A DNA stretch of 64,000 bases from assembly GCF_034190915.1 (NCBI RefSeq), contig NW_026947487.1, positions 120,365,201 to 120,429,200 on the forward strand, in the 5' to 3' direction. The notes under the pieces are model-generated. The model saw only the letters and a program-made list of their open reading frames with translations. It ran no database searches and was not told where the DNA came from. Positions 25,395-32,600 of the stretch are shown in pieces. The stretch's first letter is position 1. The number at the start of each line of letters is the position of its first letter. Both the position numbers and the translations under genes were made by a program. The stretch is from Cavia porcellus. Its lineage: Eukaryota; Chordata; Mammalia; Rodentia; Caviidae.

Positions 25395-25883
25395 ACTGCA
25401 AGCAACAGCATCACCGCCACCATCATCACCATCACCACCACCACCATCACCACCATCACCACCATCACCACCACCATCACCACCACCACCATCACCACCA
25501 CCATCATCACCACCATCACCACCACCACCATCACCACCACCACCACCACCACCACCACCATCACCACCATCACCATCACCACCACCATCACCATTACCAC
25601 CATCACCATCACCACCACCATCACCATCACTATCACCACCATCACCATCACCACCACCACCACCACCACCACCATCATCATCATCACCACCACCACCACC
25701 ACCATCACCACCATCACCACCATCACCACCATCACCACCATCTTCTCCACCACCACCATCATCACCATCACCACCACCACCACCACCATCATCACCACCA
25801 CTACCACCACCACCATCATCATCATCACCACCACCACCACCACCATCACCACCACCACCATCACCACCACCACCATCATCACC
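25395..25883. repeat. CAC/CAT simple repeat, left arm
   Basis: About 490 bases of mixed CAC and CAT triplets, interrupted once by TCTTCTCC near 25741. The provirus is inserted at its right end, so this and the right arm were once one array of about 1 kb. Long open frames on both strands (poly-Gly/Asp, poly-Val/Met or poly-His) are by-products of the triplet period. Confidence 0.95.
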
Positions 25884-26078
25884 TGTTGGGAGCCACCACA
25901 TTGCCGAGCCGCCGCATATAGCGATCATGCGGCCTGTGGTAAAGAGTAAAGCCTGAGTTAGATTACCCCTCCCATCGAGCACGTTAGTTTCCTGCTTACC
26001 GCGTAAACAACCCGCTCAATAATATGTTAGCCAATCAGCTTGCCTTGCTTACTTTAACATGATTGGACACTGTATCCG

Positions 26079-26086
26079 TATATATA
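26079..26086 (+). promoter_or_regulatory. LTR TATA box
   Basis: TATATATA, preceded by CCAATCAGC at about 26031-26039. This is the usual U3 core-promoter layout. The same box is at 28764-28771 in the 3' LTR. Confidence 0.7.
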
Positions 26087-26111
26087 CTGGTGCCACCCCT
26101 GGGGGGAAGTA

Positions 26112-26255
26112 GAAGCCCGGAAGGAGCCGCGGAGAGCGGACCGGTAGAGGCTTCGGAGCGAAGCCCGGGAGGAGCCGCGGAGAGCGGACCGGTAGAGGCT
26201 TCGGAGCGAAGCACGGAAGGAGCCGCGGGGAGCGGACCAGAGGAGGCTTCGGCTG
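26112..26255 (+). repeat. 48-bp tandem repeat in 5' LTR (3 units)
   Basis: Three consecutive 48-bp GC-rich units start at 26112, 26160 and 26208. The last is a variant. Each of the two unit junctions contains the inverted repeat GCTTCG-GAG-CGAAGC (26150-26164 and 26198-26212), able to form a small hairpin. The array lies between TATA box and poly(A) signal, so it should be transcribed. Confidence 0.9.
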
Positions 26256-26288
26256 GGAGCGATCCCAGGGCAGGCTGTACGGAGAGAA

Positions 26289-26294
26289 AATAAA
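26289..26294 (+). terminator. LTR polyadenylation signal
   Basis: AATAAA downstream of the 48-bp repeats in the 5' LTR. The functional copy for the proviral transcript would be the equivalent AATAAA at 29022-29027 in the 3' LTR. Confidence 0.7.
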
Positions 26295-26362
26295 AGAAAA
26301 GGTTGTCCACTGCCAGACTTTGTCGTGTGTCCTTCCTGCCGGCCGGGAGCGACATCGACATT

Positions 26363-26380
26363 TGGAGGCCCGCACGGGGA
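26363..26380 (+). other. Retroviral primer-binding site
   Basis: The 18 bases begin TGGAGGCCCG two bases after the 5' LTR and start with TGG, the complement of the tRNA CCA end. The fourth base A implies a tRNA with discriminator base U. It is not the Phe-type site of mouse IAP nor the Lys-type site of MMTV. A Thr-type tRNA fits best by eye but is not certain. Confidence 0.65.
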
Positions 26381-26440
26381 ACAACTGATCACCCCCGAGA
26401 CGTGGTAGTGGACAACGTTCCTTGATACAGCACTGCGAGA

Positions 26441-26449
26441 CAGGTGAGC
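26441..26449 (+). promoter_or_regulatory. Proviral major splice donor
   Basis: CAG/GTGAGC with the cut after 26443, in the untranslated leader between primer-binding site and gag. This is the expected place for the donor used for subgenomic retroviral RNA. Confidence 0.6.
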
Positions 26450-26563
26450 AGGGGATAAACCTGGGCCCTGGGTGGCGCGCACCTACAGGGTTTTTAGACT
26501 CCCCTCAGGCTCACGCGTAAGTGGCGGATTTTTGGGCCTCACGCGGTGAGTAACATATTAAAT

Positions 26564-27835
26564 ATGGGTAACGTACCGAGTAACGACACCCAGCCCTTGG
26601 TACAGGTCCTCCGGAAGCTCTTAAAGTCCAGAGACCTCAAGGTGGGACGCAAAACGCTGGAGAGCTTTTTTGAGGAGATTGATAGTTTCGCTCCCTGGTT
26701 CTTGCCCACAGGGCACTTAAACCTGCCCTCGTGGGAGAAGTTGGGCAGGGATCTTTCTCTAGCGGAAAGGGAGGGCGGGGCTTCGGTCTTCGCTCGGCCA
26801 CTGTGGGAAATGATATATGCATGCTTGAAGAGCGAGGGTGGTTGCAGGGAAGGTTCTCAAGAGCTCATTAAAGTGCGTAGGGCATTCGAACAGGCCCAGT
26901 CAGGGAGCTCCCGGGAGGGGTCCGTCAAAGGAGACAAAGATATAAAGGAGGAAGACGGGGCTCAGGCCTCGGAGTCGTCTGACTCCGAGAACGAGGAAGG
27001 CTTAGACAACGATGAGACCAAGGAGCCTAGATGCCAAGAGGATAGGCCGCTCGATAAGGAGTCGCAGGGTTCTTTCCCAGCGTTGCGCCGTGAATTGCGC
27101 TCCGCTCAACTTGGTCTGCGAAGGAGTAGAGAGCTCCTGAGCGCCCCCTGGCGCGAGAGGGAGGCGAAGCCTTCCGCCCCACCTTGGGGGCTATTCCCGG
27201 AAGCGATCCCTCGCCACGAGGCGGCCGCGTGGGAGCTCCCTCCCCTTTCGCCAGAACAGGAAGTGATGCACGGGCCCCCATTTTCCGCCCAATCACGGCT
27301 GCCGTCTTATGCTCCGCCGCCGGCGGGTCGGTATTTTTACAGGCGGCTTTGGCAGGGGGGACGTTTGTCTCATGAGGTACATCCACCACCTGGGATAGAT
27401 AGTGGCCCCTACGGGATATTTCCTGTACAAGTAGCTGTGGGCCAGGGACGTAATGCATGGGAGCCTTTTGAGATAAAGCAGATTAGAGAACTTAAAAATA
27501 CAGTTACAACCTTTGGGCCGACTGCGCCTTACACCATTGCCATGCTGGAGAACCTGTCTTCTGGGCCCCTCACCCCCGCGGACTGGATTCAGCTGGCAAA
27601 GGCGTGTCTGCCCTCGGGTAGTTACCTGGATTGGCGAGCCTGGTACGCAGAGTTCTCTGCCGAGCAGGCTGAGAAAAACGCCGGTCGAGGAAATGGGGGC
27701 TGGGATTTAGCTCAGAGGCATAAGTGCCTGCCTTGTAAGCAGGCAATCGCCAGTTCGATCCCTGGTACCAATAAAAAACAAAACAAAACAAAACAAAAAA
27801 AAACAAAAAAGATAAAAATAAAAAATAAAAAATAA
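26564..27835 (+). pseudogene. gag: Truncated ERV2 gag (matrix to mid-capsid) reading into a SINE
   Basis: I place the start at 26564 because MGNVPS is a standard N-myristoylation signal for Gag. The frame is also open 6 codons upstream (26546). Residues about 10-90 match the betaretroviral Gag p10 matrix fold (LKSRDLKVGRKTLE, WFLPTGHL). An acidic linker follows (about 125-165), then a PSAP late-domain-type motif (203-206). Capsid begins near residue 287 and keeps PFEIKQIRELKNTV and TPADWIQLAKACL of the N-terminal domain. At 27695 the frame enters a tRNA-like SINE, so roughly the last 46 residues are not viral. The remaining capsid, nucleocapsid zinc knuckles and everything up to the integrase tail are missing. 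The open frame fits a young insertion. Particle assembly would be defective without capsid C-terminal and nucleocapsid domains. Confidence 0.85.
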
Positions 27836-27845
27836 AAAACAAAAA
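27695..27845 (+). mobile_element. tRNA-derived SINE with A-rich tail inside the provirus
   Basis: A tRNA-like head with an A box (TTAGCTCAGAGGC) and B box (AGTTCGATCCC) ends in GGTACC and a tail of about 75 bases, A-rich with C and T interruptions. Folded as a tRNA, the anticodon stem CCTGC/GCAGG closes a CTTGTAA loop, giving a Thr-like TGT anticodon. Its right end is GGGGGAG, after which retroviral integrase sequence follows within 50 bases. I see no convincing target-site duplication, so this may not be a simple SINE insertion. Confidence 0.8.
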
Positions 27846-27896
27846 GGGGGAGTAAGCCAAGGCCTGCCTCCAAAGGCGCGGTTATCTATGGCATGA

Positions 27897-28079
27897 CAAT
27901 GGATGGGCCCGGATCCGGTAATCAGCTGGAACCGAGGCGCGGTTTGTGTTTTCCCACAGGAATCGGGACGAGAACCACTGTGGGTACCGGAGAGACTGAC
28001 ACGGGCGACAAAGCCCTCGACTGAAGACCAGACCTGCCCTACCGGAGATCCATCACAGACCAACCAACAAGATGAATAG
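27897..28079 (+). pseudogene. pol: C-terminal remnant of ERV2 integrase
   Basis: Sixty codons ending in TAG at 28077-28079. [16 protein letters not shown] and EPLWVPERL are the hallmark of the betaretroviral integrase C-terminal DNA-binding domain (GPD/W..G.VCVF and WVPERL). A TGA at 27894-27896 lies just upstream in frame. The catalytic core and zinc-binding domains are absent. This shows the element derives from a full-length gag-pro-pol parent. Confidence 0.85.
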
Positions 28080-28200
28080 AAATAGCGGTAGCCCGAAATG
28101 GACAAGAAGATCCTCAGGCATATGCATGGCTCGCTCGCCTAGCCTACGACCGAGTCTAGGGACGGTGAGCTTCCCACACTCCTCCTCTAAAAAATTATGA
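28072..28200 (+). pseudogene. Short Arg/Ser-rich frame overlapping the integrase stop (possible env leader remnant)
   Basis: A 42-codon frame opens at ATG 28072, overlapping the integrase stop in another frame, and ends at TGA 28198-28200. It is rich in Arg and Ser, with RRSSGIC and a SSSKKL end. In betaretroviruses env begins by overlapping the end of pol in just this way, with a basic leader. No recognisable surface or transmembrane envelope sequence follows. The assignment is inference only. Confidence 0.4.
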
Positions 28201-28550
28201 TATAGCAGGGTAGATGAGTCAATGACGGGTAAGAGCATGCCTCCCCAGCATGACTCAACCTAAGACAGGCCCTACCCCATACCGCACGAAAGCCGCTGAA
28301 TTACTAGGTTCCGCCCAAACCAAATGTCGCCCCGGGGGGATCATGCGGAGCGACATGAGTGTATGCCTGTGTGCATCCAGGTTCCGTCCGGTTCCTTCCT
28401 GGCCCTGGAAAAAGGACGAGGGCCTCGGGGCCTCGGCAGACTCGGGGACGGCCGACCCGGGCCGACGCCGAGAGCCCTTGGTGGGCCTCCTATCAGGGCA
28501 CAGGCCTCTACACTCAATTCAGGACGGGCTGCGATGCGTAGACTTATTTA
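28201..28550 (+). other. Proviral 3' non-coding region
   Basis: 350 bases between the integrase/short-frame region and the polypurine tract. Short open frames exist but none has recognisable envelope features such as a signal peptide, furin site or membrane anchor. It may be an env remnant or an untranslated region. Confidence 0.5.
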
Positions 28551-28567
28551 AAATAAAAAAGGGGGAG
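28551..28567 (+). other. Polypurine tract
   Basis: AAATAAAAAAGGGGGAG lies immediately before the 3' LTR. It is the expected primer site for plus-strand DNA synthesis. Confidence 0.8.
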
Positions 28568-28568
28568 A

Positions 28569-29094
28569 TGTTGGGAGCCACCACATTGCCGAGCCGCCGC
28601 ATATAGCGATCATGCGGCCTGTGGTAAAGAGTAAAGCCTGAGTTAGATTACCCCTCCCATCGAGCACGTTAGTTTCCTGCTTACCGCGTAAACAACCCGC
28701 TCAATAATATGTTAGCCAATCAGCTTGCCTTGCTTACTTTAATATGATTGGACACTGTATCCGTATATATACTGGTGCCACCCCTGGGGGGAAGTAGAAG
28801 CCCGGAAGGAGCCGCGGAGAGCGGACCGGTAGAGGCTTCGGAGCGAAGCCCAGGAGGAGCCGCGGAGAGCGGACCGGTAGAGGCTTCGGAGCGAAGCCCG
28901 GGAGGAGCCGCGGAGAGCGGACCGGTAGAGGCTTCGGAGCGAAGCACGGAAGGAGCCGCGGGGAGCGGACCAGAGGAGGCTTCGGCTGGGAGCGATCCCA
29001 GGGCAGGCTGTACGGAGAGAAAATAAAAGAAAAGGTTGTCCACTGCCAGACTTTGTCGTGTGTCCTTCCTGCCGGCCGGGAGCGGACATCGACA
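28569..29094 (+). repeat. 3' LTR of the ERV2 provirus (526 bp)
   Basis: Same start and end as the 5' LTR. It carries the TATATATA box at 28764-28771, four 48-bp units (28797-28988) instead of three, and AATAAA at 29022-29027. The ends TG...CA and the following ATCACC mark the proviral border. Confidence 0.95.
28797..28988 (+). repeat. 48-bp tandem repeat in 3' LTR (4 units)
   Basis: Units start at 28797, 28845, 28893 and 28941. The GCTTCG-GAG-CGAAGC junction hairpin occurs three times (28835, 28883, 28931). The extra unit accounts for 48 of the 49 bases by which this LTR exceeds its partner. Confidence 0.9.
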
Positions 29095-29637
29095 ATCACC
29101 ATCACCACACCACCATCACCATCACCATCATCACCCATCACCACCACCACCACCATCCTTAACCATCACCACCATCACCACCATCACCACCACCACCATC
29201 ACAACCATCACCACCACCACCACCATCCTTAACCATCACCACCATCACCACCATCACCACCATCACCACCACCACCATCACCACCACCATCACCATCACC
29301 ACCATGCTTAACCATCACCACCACCATCACCATCATCACCATCACCATCACCACCATCACCACCACCACCACCATCACCACCATCACCACCACCACCACC
29401 ATCCTTAACCATCACCACCACCATCACCATCACCACCATCACCACCACCACCATCACCACCACCATCACCATCACCACCATCACCACCACCATCACCATC
29501 ATCATCACCATCACCACCACTACCATCACCACCATCACCATCATCATTATCACCACCACCACTACCATCCTTAACCATCACCACCATCACCATCATCATC
29601 ACCATCACCACACCACCATCACCACACCACCTATCAC
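29095..29637. repeat. CAC/CAT simple repeat, right arm
   Basis: About 540 bases of the same CAC/CAT array on the other side of the provirus. Unlike the left arm it carries recurring CCTTAACC-like interruptions (starting at 29157, 29227, 29306, 29403, 29569), spaced 70, 79, 97 and 166 bases apart. This suggests a higher-order unit. Confidence 0.95.
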
Positions 29638-29639
29638 TG

Positions 29640-32600
29640 CTGTCACTACCCCTTACCACGAGCACCTTCATCGCCATTGGCATTTTATCCCAACGTGACA
29701 TTTCCTGCCCACTTACTTTGTCGCAAGCATGTGCAGCATGGGTTTAACACAGCCTCATGTTGACTCTCGCAGCCTCGTAATGTGTTACTGTTATCATCCC
29801 CGGTCTAACAGTGGGGACGCTGAGACCCCTATATAATGACAGACGAGTTGAGCCTAGATCTTTTTGACACCCGTCTCCCAAGATCATAGCCAGTCTTTTA
29901 CTTCTTCCCATCCTGTCAAGGCCAGGCTTTCCAGGGAGAGGCAGGAGGCAGAGGAAGTGACCCATCCCAGCAAGGACAGAGGCTGCTGTGTGCTGAGGCC
30001 AGGGCCAGCAAAGTGGTAATCACGCCTGAGGGGTGTCACACACAGCAAACCCAGGATTTCCAGATGATGTGTGTTAGCTGTCAGGGCAGCCAGGGATATT
30101 TTACTGACAGAGATTCTCGCCTCTCCCAGAATATGTCAAGAAGACCAGAGGCAGCCTGAGAGTCCCACCTAGTATAGAAACCTTCCCAGGAGGAAGGTGG
30201 ACTGGGGCCCCGAGGTCTGAGACCTGTAGGCTGTCCCAGACCTTGATGGCAGAGGACCACAGACCCTCGGAATTTCCCCACCTATGAGGTGCTGGGGTTA
30301 GTCTTTAACAGATGCCACAGTGGACACACTGTGGAGCACACTGGACAGCCCACAGGGCCCAGGCCCAGAGCTGGGATGGGTCTAGGCACATTCTCTCTGC
30401 GGACCTCAATTTTCTCCTTTATACTATGGGAGTGTTGCACTGGACACCCAGGGTCCACCCATCCTAATTCCTGAAGTATCCGCTAAGGACCCCTGGTGCC
30501 CAGTGCTGACCTCCAAAGGGAAACAGAGCGTGGTCCCGAGGAAGGAGGCTCTAGAATGACCATCCTACACAGAGGACATGGACCCATGGCCACCAAGGAG
30601 GACAGGGACAAACCAGAGCTCCACTGAGCGTGAGCTCCTTGGCTGCTCGACCTCTGCCTCCCACCGCACTCTCGGACTCCCAAAGGCAGAAGGGTCAAGA
30701 CAGTGGGAGAGGAGCCGTGGCACGGCAGGGCCCAGTCCGTGACGTGGAGGACATGATGCGCAGTATTCATCAGATGCTGCAAGGTTCCTGGAGTGGCCCA
30801 TGGTGCTGCAATGTGCAGACACAGCTCTGCCCGATGCCTGGCAGGCTCTCCTCGGGGGGCGGAGGGCAGCTGATGTTGGGAGCTGTTCGTGCCGTCAGAG
30901 CAATCATAGGGACCGGCAGGTCTTATCCTCACTCTGGTGGGACAGGGGAGGGGTGAACCACGCTGGCCTAGCCCAGCAGCATGTCCGGCACTGCCGAAGT
31001 TGTGACCCCCATTCCTGATGGGCAGCCACATTTGGCCCAGGTGGGCAGTGGGCAGTGACCGCTCTGCACAGAGACTCCAGGAGGAGAGGAGAGAGGCCCG
31101 GATCCTTCCTGGCCTGGCCTCCTCCCTGGGGTGCAGAGCTGCTGGGCCTTGGGCTGCTGCTGAAGGCGCCAGGGGCCCATGACCTGCCGACTCAGCACAG
31201 GGCTGTTAACTCTGGCAGCTGCTACGGCTGCCCTCGGGCACTGCGTGAAGCTGGGTTGTGCAGCTCATGCGAATTAGCACCATTTGTGCTGCAGAGCACG
31301 TCTCATTGCTACGCTGCACGCATAGCTTAGTGCTCTCTGGCAGTGTGGGGAGCGGGCAGGGCCTCCTGCCCCCACCTGGGTCCCCTGACTGCTACCCTGT
31401 GGGGAGGCGGCAGCCTCAGGTCCCTGCTGAGCTGCAGGGAGAGCTGGTCCTAGAGGGGTCCGACCTTGAGGCCAGGACTGCAAGATGGCTTGGGGCTTCA
31501 TTCCCGGCTCTGTCCCCTCCACTCTGGCCTCAGGAAGCACCTTGGACTCTCTGAGCTGTCTCCTCTCCGAGGAATGCACAGGACCACCTGACACAGCTCC
31601 TAGCTCGGTCTCAGTGGCCGGCAGGGTGACACTTAGCTTTGTTGCTGTAGGTGACAGTCATCAAAGTCAGGGGCCGCTAAAGACGAAACGTGGAGGCTAG
31701 AGCAAGGCGGGTGCAGAGCTGCAGTGAGTTGGCCATCCCAGGGCCCTTTCTGGAGGGACAGGCCAGCTCCTAGCCCCAGCGGGAGCCAGGCGGGACAGGC
31801 TGACTTTCCCTGGAACATGGTGCAGCAGGACCTGGAGGGGCCCTGTCTGCCCACCTGCACCCAGGGACCATGGGATGTCAGCTGCCCCCAGGGCAGGAGA
31901 CCTCATCTCCCTGCCTCTGGATGCCAGCCAAGACGGGGCTCTCGCCGTCTTCCGTCTTCCCACGAGACAGGCAGGTGCGGGGACAGCTCGACTCTCCTGG
32001 CTCCTCCCTGCACTGCCCCCCACCACGTTCCCACACTGTCCCTCCTACCCTGTCCTCGCCCAAAGTGCAAATCCCTGAGCGGTCGGTACCCAAGGACCTC
32101 AGACAGCCACCCTCCAGGGCCACAGGAGGCCAGACAGCTGCAGGCTCCCGAAGAAGGACTGAGCGGCCCTGGGGAGCACCGTGGGGCCCAGCCACATCTC
32201 TGCTGGTCCCACACCCTCCGCTGCTGGCCTCCTACCTGGCTCTGCTTGCCCTTTGTGAGAGCAGCCCCAGTCCAGAGGCTGAGAAAGGGACGGTCTTGAC
32301 CGCAGCAGGGCAGCCAGTGGCAGTGGCTGTGGAGTCCGTCATCACCAGCTGCTCGGGGTGCTGAGCTGGGCGTGGGGACCCGCGCTGCAGGGGTCATCTC
32401 TGCAGTTAAGGCCCAGAGGAGCAAGGGCTGAGCAGCATGCAGCGGACGGGGCTCACAGGGCTGGTGGCCCCCGAGCCCTGTGGATGCTGAGTGCCTCTGT
32501 GGCACCTGCCCCTCCCCTAGCAACAAGACAGAGGTGGAGCCTTGGCTTCTCATGGGGCCTGACATGTTACATGGAACCGTGGCCCAGCACTCCGGCCTCA

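Larger units (their letters stand above)
25884..26360 (+). repeat. 5' LTR of the ERV2 provirus (477 bp)
   Basis: Starts TGTTGGGAGCC and ends GACATCGACA. It contains a CCAAT box (about 26031), a TATATATA box (26079-26086), three 48-bp tandem units (26112-26255) and an AATAAA poly(A) signal (26289-26294). It matches the 3' LTR nearly base for base, apart from C at 26058 (T in the 3' copy), one fewer 48-bp unit and a 1-base indel near the end. Confidence 0.95.
25884..29094 (+). mobile_element. IAP-like ERV2 provirus, internally deleted, with SINE cargo
   Basis: A complete two-LTR element of 3.2 kb flanked by a 6-base ATCACC on both sides (25878-25883 and 29095-29100). That is the duplication length expected of ERV2/betaretroviral integrases, though the host site is itself a CAC/CAT repeat. 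In order: 5' LTR, primer-binding site, splice donor, gag (matrix to part of capsid), a tRNA-like SINE, the C-terminal tail of integrase, a short overlapping reading frame, polypurine tract and 3' LTR. The LTRs start TGTTGGGAGCC and end ACA, as IAP-type LTRs do. Protease, reverse transcriptase, RNase H and most of integrase are absent, and no env is recognisable, so the element cannot replicate by itself. Near-identity of the LTRs indicates recent insertion. Confidence 0.93.

Noticed and set aside
25347..25982. Long minus-strand frame (Gly/Asp-rich) and related Val/Met-rich or His-rich frames over the CAC/CAT array
   Set aside because: A triplet-period simple repeat is open in several frames on both strands; no protein family or composition beyond the repeat.
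26035..26482. Minus-strand frames of 108-142 codons across the 5' LTR (and the equivalents at 28720-29156)
   Set aside because: The 48-bp unit is a multiple of three, so all frames repeat without stops. They are antisense to LTR control sequence.
27695..27770. Possible functional tRNA gene
   Set aside because: The acceptor stem does not pair properly and an A-rich tail follows; it is a SINE head.
28250..28606. Plus-strand frame of 118 codons near the proviral 3' end as an env gene
   Set aside because: No signal peptide, cleavage site or membrane anchor, and it runs into the LTR.
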